Positions 32,898-42,953 are shown, counted from the stretch's first letter. The stretch is 64,000 bases of DNA from an uncultured Clostridia bacterium (GCA_934636105.1 CAKTZR010000016.1:1-64000); one strand, 5' to 3'. The notes: generated by a model not told the origin, from the letters alone. Translations and numbers: made by a program.

Positions 32898-33776
32898 ATG
32901 ACGGGAAGCATCCTGCGGGGAATCGGCAGTTTTTACACCGTGCTCTGCGACGAGGACGGACAGGAATACACCCTGCGCGCACAGAAAAAACTGCGCCATC
33001 AGAAAATGACGCCGATGGTCGGCGATCATGTCCGCTTCACGCCGGGACAGGGCGGGGAGGACGGCTGGCTGGAGGAAATTCTGCCGCGCAGGAGCATGAT
33101 GGAGCGGCCGAGCGTCGCCAACGTCGATATGCTGATGCTGGTGGTTGCCAGCGTGCCGCAGCCGGATATGCTGCTGTGCGACAAGCTGATTCTGCGCGCG
33201 GAAAAGGGCGGCATGATTCCGGCGATCTGCGTCAATAAAATCGATCTGGGCGACGATCTGGCCGAACAGATTCGGCGCGAATATGTCGGTACGCAGCTGC
33301 GCGTGTTCAGCGTCAGCGCGCACGAGGGCACGGGCATTCCCGAACTGCGGGAAGCCATGCGCGGCAGGGTTACGTGTCTGGCCGGGCAGTCCGCCGTGGG
33401 CAAAAGCTCGCTGCTCAACGCGCTGTTTGATCTGGGGCTGGAAACCGGCGGATTGAGCCGCAAAACCGAACGCGGGCGGCATACGACGCGGCGCGCGGAA
33501 ATGATGGTCGTGGACGGCATGTTTGTGCTGGATACGCCGGGCTTCAGCCTGCTGGAGCTGGAAAACGGCATCAATCCGCAGGACTTTGCCCAGCTGTATC
33601 CCGAATACAATGCGCTGGCGGGCCAATGCCGCTTTCAGCCGTGTCTGCATGACCGCGAACCGGGCTGCGCCGTACACGCCGCCGTGGATGCGGGCGAGCT
33701 GGGCGCGGCGCGGTGGCAGCGATACAGAGAGCTGCTGGCGCAGGTTCGTGAAAATTGGAAGGGGCGTTACGAATGA
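32898..33776 (+). CDS. rsgA: ribosome small-subunit-dependent GTPase RsgA
   Basis: This 292-residue circularly permuted GTPase helps mature the 30S subunit. The order of motifs is permuted: NKID (G4) precedes GQSAVGKSSLLN (G1) and DTPGF (G3). An N-terminal OB fold and a C-terminal zinc motif (CRFQPCLHDREPGCAV) flank the G domain. Its stop overlaps the rpe start (ATGA). Confidence 0.96.
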   Translation: MTGSILRGIGSFYTVLCDEDGQEYTLRAQKKLRHQKMTPMVGDHVRFTPGQGGEDGWLEEILPRRSMMERPSVANVDMLMLVVASVPQPDMLLCDKLILRAEKGGMIPAICVNKIDLGDDLAEQIRREYVGTQLRVFSVSAHEGTGIPELREAMRGRVTCLAGQSAVGKSSLLNALFDLGLETGGLSRKTERGRHTTRRAEMMVVDGMFVLDTPGFSLLELENGINPQDFAQLYPEYNALAGQCRFQPCLHDREPGCAVHAAVDAGELGAARWQRYRELLAQVRENWKGRYE

Positions 33777-34432
33777 GCAACAGGAAAATCGAAATTTCGC
33801 CGTCCGTGCTGGGCGCGGATTTGATGCGCTTGGGCGAAGAAATCAAGATGGTGGAAGCGCTGGGCGTTCGCTGGCTGCATCTGGACAACATGGACGGGCA
33901 TTTCGCGCCGAACATCAGCTTCGGGCCGGATTTTGTGCGCGCCATCCGCAAACAGACGAAGCTGTTTCTGGATACGCATCTGATGCTCTCCGAGCCGATG
34001 AAGTATATCGAAGCCTACGCCAAAGCGGGCGCGGATTTGATCACCGTGCATGTGGAAGCGGACGGCAACTGCGCCGAGACGCTGGAAGCCATCCACGCGC
34101 TGGGCGTGAAAGCTGGCGTGAGCATCAACCCGGAAACGCCGGCCAGCGCGCTTGAACCGCTTCTGCCGCTGTGCGACCTCGTGCTGGTGATGACGGTGAA
34201 GCCCGGTTTCGGCGGGCAGACGCTCCGCGAGGACTGCGTGGCGAAAATTCCGGAAATTCGGGAAATGATTGCAAAGACGGGCCGTGATATCCTCATTGAG
34301 GTGGACGGCGGCGTGAAGCAGAGCAACGCGGCGCAGATCATCGACGCGGGCGCGGATGTGCTGGTCATGGGTACGGGGCTTTTCCGTGCGGAAGATCCGA
34401 AGGCCGTTGTCAAGGCCGTGCTGGGAGAATGA
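33773..34432 (+). CDS. rpe: ribulose-5-phosphate 3-epimerase
   Basis: This 219-residue TIM-barrel enzyme of the pentose phosphate pathway has the signatures SPSVLGADLMRLG, LDNMDGHFAPN, TVKPGFGGQ and DGGVKQSNAAQI, which supply the metal and phosphate sites. The ATG at 33773 overlaps the rsgA stop by ATGA. Confidence 0.96.
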   Translation: MSNRKIEISPSVLGADLMRLGEEIKMVEALGVRWLHLDNMDGHFAPNISFGPDFVRAIRKQTKLFLDTHLMLSEPMKYIEAYAKAGADLITVHVEADGNCAETLEAIHALGVKAGVSINPETPASALEPLLPLCDLVLVMTVKPGFGGQTLREDCVAKIPEIREMIAKTGRDILIEVDGGVKQSNAAQIIDAGADVLVMGTGLFRAEDPKAVVKAVLGE

Positions 34433-34433
34433 C

Positions 34434-35087
34434 ATGAAGGTTTTGATTGTGCTCGGCGGGGATGCGCCGGGCGTGGAGCTGCTGAAAAGCTGCGTGCAGG
34501 AAGCGGATTTTTCCATCGCGGCAGACAGGGGGCTGGAAGCCTTTGACGCGGCGGGGCTGGAGCCGGATATGCTCATCGGCGACATGGATTCCGTCTCGCC
34601 CGACGTGCTGGCGCGGTACGAAAGCCGACTGTCGGAGGACAGGCTGAACTGCATCAAAAACGATACGGACTGCGAATATGCGATGAATCTTGCCATCAGC
34701 AAGGGCGCGACGGAAATCATTCTGCTCGGCGCGCTGGGCGGGCGGCTCGATCACGCGCTGGCGAACCTGATGATGATTGTGCGGGCGGCGCGCCACGGCG
34801 TTTGGGCTGAAATCCGCGCGGAGGGCGTGCGCATCGTCCGCATCAACGGAAGCTATACGCTGACGGGCGCGAAGAACGGCACGATTTCGCTGCTGCCGCT
34901 GGGCACGGCGCGCGGCGTGACGATTCGGGGCTGCTATTATACGATTGAAGATTTTACGCTGGAAAATGACACGTCGCGCGGCATGAGCAACGTAGTTACG
35001 GAGGATGAAGCCGTGTTTACGGTTTGCGAGGGCGATTTGCTGCTCTTTCATTACAGCGATATTCACGGACATGGGGAAAGCGCATGA
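34434..35087 (+). CDS. thiN: thiamine pyrophosphokinase
   Basis: This 217-residue enzyme converts thiamine to thiamine diphosphate with ATP. Family motifs are IGDMDSVSPD, the substrate-binding NDTDCEYAMNLAI, and LGALGGRLDHALANL. It starts one base after the rpe stop, and its own stop overlaps the trmK start (ATGA). Confidence 0.93.
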   Translation: MKVLIVLGGDAPGVELLKSCVQEADFSIAADRGLEAFDAAGLEPDMLIGDMDSVSPDVLARYESRLSEDRLNCIKNDTDCEYAMNLAISKGATEIILLGALGGRLDHALANLMMIVRAARHGVWAEIRAEGVRIVRINGSYTLTGAKNGTISLLPLGTARGVTIRGCYYTIEDFTLENDTSRGMSNVVTEDEAVFTVCEGDLLLFHYSDIHGHGESA

Positions 35088-36553
35088 ACCCGATTTTACT
35101 GGATGAACGCTTGAGCGCGGCGGCCGGGCTGGCGCGGGAAGCGCTGGCAGGCGGGGAACGACCCGTCGCGGCGGATATCGGCTGCGACCACGGCTTTCTG
35201 ACGGCCAAGCTGCTGGAAACCGTGCCCGATTTGACGATGCTGGCCAGCGACGTGAGCGCGCCGTCGCTGGAAAAGGCGCGGCGGCTGCTGGCCGCGCGCG
35301 GCTTGAGCGAACGCGCGAAGCTGACGGTCGCGGACGGCTTGAGCGCCATCGACAGACCTGTGAACGCGGTGATGATTCTCGGCATGGGCGCGGGCACGAT
35401 TCTCAAAATCGTTTCCGAGGGCAGAAACAAAATCGGCGGCGCGGCGCTGATTGTGCAGGCAAACGTCGATCTGCCGCTTTTGCGCGGCGGACTGGCCGAA
35501 CTGGGTTTCACGATTCAAAACGAAATCTATTGCCGCGCGGCGGGACGACACTATGTCACCATGCTGGCCAGAGCGGGCGAAGCGGAAGCGCCGGATGAGC
35601 GTCATCTGATGCTGGGCGCGTGCGCGGACGGTGCGCAGAACGACGAACAATATGATTATCTGGCGTGGCAGCGCGGCGTCCGCGTGCGGGAGATGCTTTC
35701 GCAGGCAGGAACGGATACGCCGCGCGCCAAAGAGCGGCTGTTTGCGGGCGGCCATGAGCTAAGCATTATTGCGGAGGCGATTGGGATGAACAAATGCACG
35801 GTTTCGGATGTTGAAAAGATGGTCGGCGAAATCGCGCCGTTTGAGCTGGCCGAAGAGTGGGACAATGTGGGTCTGCTCTTTGGCCGCAGAGACGCGGAAG
35901 TGACGCGCATCGTCGTCGCGCTCGACCTGACGCAGAAGGCGGTGGACAAGGCAAAGGCGCTGGGCGCGCAGCTGATTGTGACCCATCACCCGATCATGTT
36001 CAGCGCAATCAAGCGAGTGACGGATGAGACGCGCGAGGGCAGGCTCATGCTCGACATGGCGCAGGCCGGAATCAGCCACATTGCGGCGCACACGAACCTT
36101 GACGCGGCCAAGGGCGGCGTGAACGATACGCTGATGCGCGTGATGGGCGCGGAAAACGTGCGCGGCGAAGGTTTTGTGCGCGCGGGCGACGTGCCGGAGG
36201 GGACGACTTTCGGCCAGCTCTGTGCCAGGGCGCAGAAGAAGCTGCACGCCGCCGTCCGCGCGTTCGGCAGCGCGGACACGCCCGTTCATGTGCTGGGCTG
36301 CTGTTCCGGCGCGGGCGGAAGCGAAATTGCGGATGCGCTCGCGCTGGGTGCGGACTGCTTCATCACGGGCGAAATGCGCCATCATGAAGCGCTCGACGCG
36401 CTGGACAAGGGATGCTGCGTCATCGAAGCGGGGCATTTTGAAACGGAAAACCCGGTCTGCGAAGTGCTCGCCGACGCTTTACAAAACGCGGCGGATGCGT
36501 TACAATATAACGTGACGGTTTTCTGCCTGAAGGATGACCCCTTTGGGCGTTAA
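35084..36553 (+). CDS. trmK: fused TrmK (tRNA m1A22 methyltransferase) and Nif3-like protein
   Basis: One continuous 489-codon frame encodes two proteins normally specified by adjacent genes. Residues 1-234 are TrmK, an SAM methyltransferase for A22 of tRNA (ADIGCDHGFLTAKLL; ILGMGAGTI). Residues 235-489 are a complete Nif3/DUF34 (YqfO short form) protein, with CTVSDVEKMVGEIAPFELAEEWDNVGLLFG, the metal-site VTHHPIMFSA, AHTNLD and GHFETENP. The junction Met235 (ATG 35786) has its own GGAGG 8 nt upstream, so the Nif3 half may also be made separately. Both halves are full length. Confidence 0.92.
   Translation: MNPILLDERLSAAAGLAREALAGGERPVAADIGCDHGFLTAKLLETVPDLTMLASDVSAPSLEKARRLLAARGLSERAKLTVADGLSAIDRPVNAVMILGMGAGTILKIVSEGRNKIGGAALIVQANVDLPLLRGGLAELGFTIQNEIYCRAAGRHYVTMLARAGEAEAPDERHLMLGACADGAQNDEQYDYLAWQRGVRVREMLSQAGTDTPRAKERLFAGGHELSIIAEAIGMNKCTVSDVEKMVGEIAPFELAEEWDNVGLLFGRRDAEVTRIVVALDLTQKAVDKAKALGAQLIVTHHPIMFSAIKRVTDETREGRLMLDMAQAGISHIAAHTNLDAAKGGVNDTLMRVMGAENVRGEGFVRAGDVPEGTTFGQLCARAQKKLHAAVRAFGSADTPVHVLGCCSGAGGSEIADALALGADCFITGEMRHHEALDALDKGCCVIEAGHFETENPVCEVLADALQNAADALQYNVTVFCLKDDPFGR
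35786..36553 (+). CDS. possible internally initiated Nif3-like (DUF34) protein
   Basis: ATG 35786 lies in frame inside the trmK fusion and follows GGAGG (35773-35777) with an 8-nt gap. Initiation here gives a normal 255-residue Nif3-like metal-binding protein starting MNKCTVSDVEKMV. The ribosome binding site and frame are seen; separate synthesis is inferred. A sequencing or assembly error that removed a stop codon or frame change at the junction cannot be excluded. Confidence 0.45.
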   Translation: MNKCTVSDVEKMVGEIAPFELAEEWDNVGLLFGRRDAEVTRIVVALDLTQKAVDKAKALGAQLIVTHHPIMFSAIKRVTDETREGRLMLDMAQAGISHIAAHTNLDAAKGGVNDTLMRVMGAENVRGEGFVRAGDVPEGTTFGQLCARAQKKLHAAVRAFGSADTPVHVLGCCSGAGGSEIADALALGADCFITGEMRHHEALDALDKGCCVIEAGHFETENPVCEVLADALQNAADALQYNVTVFCLKDDPFGR

Positions 36554-36574
36554 AGGATTGAGGAGGGCCATATT

Positions 36575-37282
36575 TTGGAACAGTACGAACTTTTGTGGCA
36601 GTATCAGCAGGTGGACATGGAGCTGGACCAGTATGAAAAGGAGATGCGCAGCAACAGCAACCGCAAGGAGCTGATTAAGCATCGCGATTTTCTGAAGGAT
36701 CAGCAGGAAGTGCTCAAGAAGATCGAGGCCGATGTGGAAATCATGAGCGACCGCATGGAAGCGCTGGCCGACGAGATTGAGCGCCTGAACGGCTCCGTGG
36801 CCGAGGCGACCGCCAATTTTGAGGCGCACCGCCCCGAAGACCTGGAGGAAGCGAAGAAGCAGATCGCCGCGCTCCAGAAGCTGATTACGACCATTTCCCG
36901 ATATGAGAGCGAACTTGCCAAGATGCGCAAGGATTCCGAGGCCCGCGACCGCCAGCAGCGCGAAGTCCGCGTGCGCGCCGCGAAGGCCCGCGCGGAGTTT
37001 GACCGCATCAAGGTGATCTACGACGAGGAATACAAGCAGGCGAGCGTGAAGCTCGAAGCGCTCAAAAAGAAGGTCGCCGAGGAAGCCAAGGGAATCGAGC
37101 CGGAGCTGCTTGAAAAATACAAGGCCATCAAGCGCCACTCCACGCCGCCGATCACCAAGATTCACGACGACCGCTGCGGCGGCTGCAACATGCAGCTCCC
37201 GGCGGCGGACATGAACAAAATCCGCACCGGCGCGCCGTATGTGGAGTGCGAAAACTGCGGTCGAATCATCCTCATCAAGTAA
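36575..37282 (+). CDS. coiled-coil C4-type zinc-ribbon protein
   Basis: This 235-residue protein is almost entirely coiled coil (about 10-180, rich in Glu, Lys, Arg and Ala) and ends in a C4 zinc ribbon (CGGCNMQLP...VECENCGRIIL). This is the CT398/HP0958-like family (zf-RING_7), which in other bacteria has been linked to RNA or flagellar transcript handling; its role in Clostridia is unclear. It starts with TTG at 36575, with GGAGG 8 nt upstream. It closes the operon just before the RNase P RNA gene. Confidence 0.82.
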   Translation: MEQYELLWQYQQVDMELDQYEKEMRSNSNRKELIKHRDFLKDQQEVLKKIEADVEIMSDRMEALADEIERLNGSVAEATANFEAHRPEDLEEAKKQIAALQKLITTISRYESELAKMRKDSEARDRQQREVRVRAAKARAEFDRIKVIYDEEYKQASVKLEALKKKVAEEAKGIEPELLEKYKAIKRHSTPPITKIHDDRCGGCNMQLPAADMNKIRTGAPYVECENCGRIILIK

Positions 37283-37288
37283 AAAAGT

Positions 37289-37317
37289 TTGACATTGGAT
37301 GGCATTTGTGCTATAAT
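37289..37317 (+). promoter_or_regulatory. consensus promoter of rnpB
   Basis: TTGACA (37289-37294), 17-nt spacer, TATAAT (37312-37317): a perfect consensus, as expected for an abundant stable RNA. Confidence 0.93.
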
Positions 37318-37324
37318 ATCGTCC

Positions 37325-37664
37325 GTTTGTGAGGCTGCCGGGCGGCCGCGCGCCGAAAGGTGTGAGGAAAGTCCGAGCTCCATAGGGCAGAGTGCCGGGC
37401 AACACCCGGCGGGGGCGACCCCAGGGAAAGTGCAACAGAGAGATACCGCACGCTTGACGTGTAAGGGTGGAAAGGTGAGGTAAGAGCTCACCCGCGGCCT
37501 GGCGACTCGTCCGCGATGTAAACCCCGCTCGGAGCAAGAAACGAAAGAGCGCTTGAGACGGCCCGTCGATGCTCTCAGGATTTCGCTTGAACCCATCGGT
37601 AACGTTGGGTCTAGATAGATGACCGCCGATTACAGAACTCGGCTTACAGGCAACGCTCACAACA
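37325..37664 (+). ncRNA. rnpB: RNase P RNA, bacterial class A
   Basis: The conserved core blocks of M1-type RNA are present in order: GAGGAAAGTCCGAGCTCC (CR I), AGGGAAAGTGCAACAGAGAG (CR II/III), GGTAAGAGCTCACC, and the 3' block AGATAGATGACCGCC with TACAGAACTCGGCTTAC (CR V). P1 is formed by TTGTGAG (37327-37333) with CTCACAA (37656-37662). It is the ribozyme that processes tRNA 5' ends. The ends are inferred from P1 and promoter spacing. Confidence 0.95.
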
Positions 37665-37677
37665 TTTTGACTTTTTC

Positions 37678-37710
37678 CGGCGTAAAACTTCGGTTTTGCG
37701 CCGTTTTTTT
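37678..37710 (+). terminator. rnpB terminator
   Basis: A perfect 11-bp stem (37678-37688 with 37693-37703) is capped by a C(TTCG)G tetraloop and followed by seven T residues. Confidence 0.95.
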
Positions 37711-37721
37711 GTAAAAACCTA

Positions 37722-37750
37722 TTGATTCAAAGAAAAAGACGTGATATAAT
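37722..37750 (+). promoter_or_regulatory. promoter of rpsB-tsf
   Basis: TTGATT (37722-37727), 17-nt spacer, TATAAT (37745-37750). Confidence 0.88.
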
Positions 37751-37781
37751 CATGCGGAAAACGCACCTGCGCCTGTTTTTG

Positions 37782-37829
37782 TGCGCCCTGCCGCGGCTTG
37801 CCTGCGGTCTGCACAAGCGAGAGGGCGCA
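37782..37829 (+). promoter_or_regulatory. candidate structured rpsB leader
   Basis: The ~105-nt leader contains a long hairpin whose outer arms TGCGCCCT (37782-37789) and AGGGCGCA (37822-37829) enclose a CCGC/GCGG stem (37791-37794 with 37804-37807). This is a plausible autoregulatory site for S2. No known leader family was confirmed. Confidence 0.4.
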
Positions 37830-37860
37830 GGGAGGGTTTAATAAAAGGAGGAAAACACAC

Positions 37861-38574
37861 ATGGCAGTTATCTCTATGAAGCAGCTGCTGGAGGCCGGCG
37901 TTCACTTCGGCCATCAGACCCGCCGCTGGAACCCGAAAATGGCGCCGTACATCTTCACCGAGCGCAACGGCATCTACATCATCGACCTGCAGAAGACCGT
38001 CCGCAAGATCGATGAGGCTTACGCTTTCGTCCGCTCCGTCGCGATGGAGGGCAAGAGTGTGCTGTTCGTCGGCACCAAGAAGCAGGCGCAGGAGTCCATC
38101 GAGACCGAGGCCAAGCGCTGCAACATGTATTATGTCAACAACCGCTGGCTGGGCGGCATGATGACCAACTTCCGCACCATCAAGACCCGTATCGCCCGTC
38201 TGAACGCCATCGACGCGATGGAGGAGCGCGGCGAGTTCGAAGTGCTGCCGAAGAAGGAAGTCATCAAGCTGATGGCCGAGCGCGAGAAGCTCCTGGAGAA
38301 CCTGGGCGGCATCCGCGAGATGAAGAACCTGCCGGGCTGCCTGTTCGTGGTTGACCCGCGCAAGGAGCACATCGCTGTGTCCGAGGCGCGCGCGCTGGGC
38401 ATTCCGGTTGTCGCGATCGTGGACACCAACTGCGATCCGGACGAGATCGATTATGTCATCCCGGGCAACGACGACGCGATCCGCGCGGTGAAGCTCATCG
38501 CGGGCAAGATGGCGGACGCCGTGCTGGAAGGCAAGCAGGGCGAGCAGGCTGAGCCGGCCGCCGAAGCGAAGTAA
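37861..38574 (+). CDS. rpsB: 30S ribosomal protein S2
   Basis: This 237-residue S2 has the canonical opening KQLLEAGVHFGHQTRRWNPKM and the blocks VNNRWLGGMMTNF and VDPRKEHIAVSEA. The start has AGGAGG 9 nt upstream. It forms an operon with tsf, as almost universally in bacteria. Confidence 0.98.
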   Translation: MAVISMKQLLEAGVHFGHQTRRWNPKMAPYIFTERNGIYIIDLQKTVRKIDEAYAFVRSVAMEGKSVLFVGTKKQAQESIETEAKRCNMYYVNNRWLGGMMTNFRTIKTRIARLNAIDAMEERGEFEVLPKKEVIKLMAEREKLLENLGGIREMKNLPGCLFVVDPRKEHIAVSEARALGIPVVAIVDTNCDPDEIDYVIPGNDDAIRAVKLIAGKMADAVLEGKQGEQAEPAAEAK

Positions 38575-38599
38575 TCGACCGAAGCTGGAGGAAGATATT

Positions 38600-39508
<909 letters not shown>

Positions 39509-39521
39509 TTTCTTCCCACAC

Positions 39522-39551
39522 AGGGGCATGCGCAAGCATCGCCCCTTTTTT
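39522..39551 (+). terminator. terminator after tsf
   Basis: AGGGGC and ATGC pair with GCAT and GCCCCT around a GCAA loop with one bulged C, followed by six T residues. Confidence 0.78.
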
Positions 39552-39590
39552 GAAGCAATTTGAGCGTTTAGGGCAGGAGAGGAGAAACTT

Positions 39591-40301
<711 letters not shown>

Positions 40302-40322
40302 AACATAAAACCGTCTTTTCGG

Positions 40323-40351
40323 ACAGCCGGAGGAATTCCTCCGGCTGTTTT
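40323..40351 (+). terminator. terminator after pyrH
   Basis: A perfect 11-bp stem (40323-40333 with 40338-40348) closes an AATT loop, followed by a short T-run. Confidence 0.85.
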
Positions 40352-40372
40352 GATCTGTTTATGCAAAAGGGC

Positions 40373-40402
40373 TTGCCAAACAGTGGGGTTGTGGGGTAAA
40401 AT
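40373..40402 (+). promoter_or_regulatory. promoter of frr
   Basis: TTGCCA (40373-40378), 18-nt spacer, TAAAAT (40397-40402). Confidence 0.55.
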
Positions 40403-40433
40403 ATAGAAAAAGAAATTCGAGGAGGTATCTCCC

Positions 40434-40997
40434 ATGACGATTACCGAAATCCAGAATAACGCGAAAACCAAGATGGAAAAGACCAAGGACGTGCTCCGCA
40501 GCGACCTGATGGCCATCCGCGCCGGCCGCGCGAACCCGCAGCTGCTCGACCGCATCACCGTGGATTATTATGGCACGCCGACCCCGCTCAAGAACGTGGC
40601 CAACATTTCCGCGCCGGAACCGCGCGTGCTCCAGATCAATCCGTGGGACGCGAAGATGGTGAAGGATATCAGCAAGGCGATTCAGGCCAGCGATCTGGGC
40701 CTTACGCCCTCCAATGACGGCAAGGTGATCCGCCTGATGCTGCCGGAACTGACCGAGGAGCGCCGCAAGGAGCTGACCAAGCTCGTGCGCAAGACCTCCG
40801 AGGAGAGCAAGGTGGCCATCCGCTCGATCCGCCGCGACGCGGTCGATCAGGTGAAGAAGCTCAAGAAGAACAGCGAAATCACCGAGGACGACCAGAAGAA
40901 GGCCGAGGAGGACATCCAGAAGCTGACCGACGCGGCGATCAAGGATATCGATAAGATTGACGCCGAGAAGGAAAAGGAGATCATGGAAGTCAAATGA
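40434..40997 (+). CDS. frr: ribosome recycling factor
   Basis: This 187-residue tRNA-mimic splits post-termination ribosomes with EF-G. It contains RAGRANPQLLDRITVDYYGTPTPL and the helical arm VRKTSEESKVAIRSIRRDA, with a typical C-terminus. AGGAGG is 9 nt before the ATG. Its stop overlaps the next small gene (ATGA). Confidence 0.98.
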   Translation: MTITEIQNNAKTKMEKTKDVLRSDLMAIRAGRANPQLLDRITVDYYGTPTPLKNVANISAPEPRVLQINPWDAKMVKDISKAIQASDLGLTPSNDGKVIRLMLPELTEERRKELTKLVRKTSEESKVAIRSIRRDAVDQVKKLKKNSEITEDDQKKAEEDIQKLTDAAIKDIDKIDAEKEKEIMEVK

Positions 40998-41200
40998 GAA
41001 CGCAGCTGCTTGGACTTCCTTTAAAGCAGGCTGAAGCGATTCTGAGCGAAGAAGGCATTCATCCGCAGGTGAGCGAAACATGCGCGCCGCGCCGCGAAAA
41101 GCGGGATGGGGGCACGCTGCGCGTCGTTTATGCTTCGGATGACGGCAGACAGCTCGTGGCCGCGCGGTTTCTCGACCCGATTTCTGATCCGCAACCGTAA
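40994..41200 (+). CDS. small PASTA-like protein of unknown function
   Basis: This 68-residue frame starts at an ATG overlapping the frr stop. The N-terminal LLGLPLKQAEAILSEEGI resembles the opening helix of a PASTA domain, and the rest (LRVVYASDDGRQLVAARF) looks like two strands. There is no membrane segment. The overlapping start, codon use like its neighbours and position inside the frr-uppS operon support a real gene. I do not know its function. Confidence 0.6.
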   Translation: MRTQLLGLPLKQAEAILSEEGIHPQVSETCAPRREKRDGGTLRVVYASDDGRQLVAARFLDPISDPQP

Positions 41201-41212
41201 ACAGACAGACAC

Positions 41213-41255
41213 GGCGGGTTTCGTCGGAGCGGCGCTCTGCGATGCCCGCCTTTTT
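41213..41255 (+). terminator. intra-operon terminator before uppS
   Basis: GGCGGG (41213-41218) pairs with CCCGCC (41245-41250) around an inner stem, followed by TTTTT. It may reduce readthrough from frr into uppS. Confidence 0.6.
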
Positions 41256-41316
41256 GGATTCGGACAAAAAAGAACGGCTGCTTTGCGTGAAAGTGCGCGG
41301 CGGCAGGGGGATAGAT

Positions 41317-42087
41317 ATGGTAGTTCTTGGCCAAAATGAAAGCAAAGCGCCCGTCGCCTCGGCGAAGGAGCTGGACAGGGAGTTTCTGCCGCGCCATGTG
41401 GCGATCATCATGGACGGCAACGGCCGCTGGGCGCAGAAGCGGGGTATGCCGCGCACGTTCGGCCACAAGGCGGGCGTGGAAGCGCTGCGCGAAATCATCA
41501 AATATTCCGACGAACTGGGCATCGAGGCGCTGACGATCTACGCGTTTTCGGCTGAAAACTGGAAGCGCTCGGCGGAGGAAGTCGGCGCGCTGATGCGGCT
41601 TTTGCTGCAATACTTCACCAGTGAAATCGACGAGCTGAATGAAAAGAACGTGCGCATCCGCATTCTGGGCGACATCGACGGTATGCCCAAGGGGCTGGAA
41701 AAGCAGCAGGACGCGCTGCACGCCGCCATCCGCCGCACACACGAAAACACGGGTTTGCAGCTCAATATCGCGCTGAATTACGGCGGTCAGCAGGAAATCA
41801 TCCGCGCGGCGCAGAAACTGGCGGAACATGTGGCAAACGGAGACATGAAGCCGGAAGACATCGACCGCAAAGCGTTTGAAAACGAGCTGTACACCGCCGG
41901 ACTGCCGGATGTGGATTTTCTGATTCGAACGAGCGGCGAGATGCGCTTGAGCAACTTTTTGCTCTATCAGCTGGCGTATGCGGAGTTTTACCAGACCGAT
42001 ACGCTCTGGCCGGATTTCGACCGTCATGCCTATGATGAAGCGCTGCTGGCGTATGCGAAAAGAAATCGCCGGTTCGGCGGCGTATAA
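41317..42087 (+). CDS. uppS: undecaprenyl diphosphate synthase
   Basis: This 256-residue cis-prenyltransferase makes the C55 carrier lipid for peptidoglycan and wall polymers. Motifs are HVAIIMDGNGRWA (with the catalytic Asp), GHKAGVEAL, YAFSAENWKR and DFLIRTSGEMRLSNF. The start at 41317 is chosen because GGGGGA precedes it; an upstream in-frame ATG at 41242 falls inside the terminator hairpin. It is followed by cdsA, the usual partner. Confidence 0.96.
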   Translation: MVVLGQNESKAPVASAKELDREFLPRHVAIIMDGNGRWAQKRGMPRTFGHKAGVEALREIIKYSDELGIEALTIYAFSAENWKRSAEEVGALMRLLLQYFTSEIDELNEKNVRIRILGDIDGMPKGLEKQQDALHAAIRRTHENTGLQLNIALNYGGQQEIIRAAQKLAEHVANGDMKPEDIDRKAFENELYTAGLPDVDFLIRTSGEMRLSNFLLYQLAYAEFYQTDTLWPDFDRHAYDEALLAYAKRNRRFGGV

Positions 42088-42101
42088 GAAAGAAGGATTT
42101 T

Positions 42102-42911
42102 ATGAAGACTCGCCTGATTACCGCGGCTATCGGCGTGCCGTTTCTCATCTTTGTGCTGGTCGTGCGCGGCTGGTTCGCCGAGTTGGTGATCGCCCTGCTG
42201 ACGATTATCGCGATGCGGGAATGTTACCGCGCGCTGGGCAAAGCGGGCTACAATGTCTGCACGTGGGGCGGCTATGCTGCTGCTGCTGCGATGTGGCCGC
42301 TCAGCCGCGTGATGGGCGTGCTTGATCCGCTGCTGCTGGTTGTGGCGGCGATGGGCATTTCGATGACGGGCGTGATGCTGCGCGAAAAGCCGACGTTCCC
42401 GGACGCTGCGGCCTCGGTCTATCCGCTGTTCACCTGCTTTCTGCCGATGTCCATGTTCATGATGATGATGAACAGCGTTTACGGCGTGGTGCCGGGCATT
42501 GCGCTCATCACGATGGCGTTTGCGATTGCTTATGCCGGCGACGGCGCGGCATATTTCGGCGGCCGGGCGCTGGGCAAGCACAAGCTCTGCCCGAACGTCA
42601 GCCCGAAAAAGACGGTGGAAGGCGCGATTTTCGGCGTGGTCGGCGGCACAATCGCGGGGCTGATCTGCCGCGCGGTGTTTGTGTACGCATTTTGCATGCC
42701 GATGCCGGGCGTTCCGGCGACGATTGCGCTGGGCTTAATCGGCTCGGTGGCGGGCGAAATCGGCGACCTTGCCGCGTCGCTGCTCAAGCGCCACAGCGGA
42801 ATCAAGGATTACGGCAAGATTTTTCCCGGCCACGGCGGCGTAATGGACAGATTCGACAGCGTGATTTTCACCCTGATTGTGATGTACTGCTACACGCTCG
42901 TGCTGCATTAA
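42102..42911 (+). CDS. cdsA: phosphatidate cytidylyltransferase
   Basis: This 269-residue enzyme with seven or eight transmembrane helices makes CDP-diacylglycerol from phosphatidic acid and CTP, the branch point for membrane phospholipids. The C-terminal signature KRHSGIKDYGKIFPGHGG, followed by DRFDS, is intact, and the AYAGDGAAYFGG segment is present. It starts 15 bp after uppS. Confidence 0.95.
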   Translation: MKTRLITAAIGVPFLIFVLVVRGWFAELVIALLTIIAMRECYRALGKAGYNVCTWGGYAAAAAMWPLSRVMGVLDPLLLVVAAMGISMTGVMLREKPTFPDAAASVYPLFTCFLPMSMFMMMMNSVYGVVPGIALITMAFAIAYAGDGAAYFGGRALGKHKLCPNVSPKKTVEGAIFGVVGGTIAGLICRAVFVYAFCMPMPGVPATIALGLIGSVAGEIGDLAASLLKRHSGIKDYGKIFPGHGGVMDRFDSVIFTLIVMYCYTLVLH

Positions 42912-42953
42912 GCAGCAGGCGTGCGAGACTTCATGAGAAAAACGGAGGTCAAT

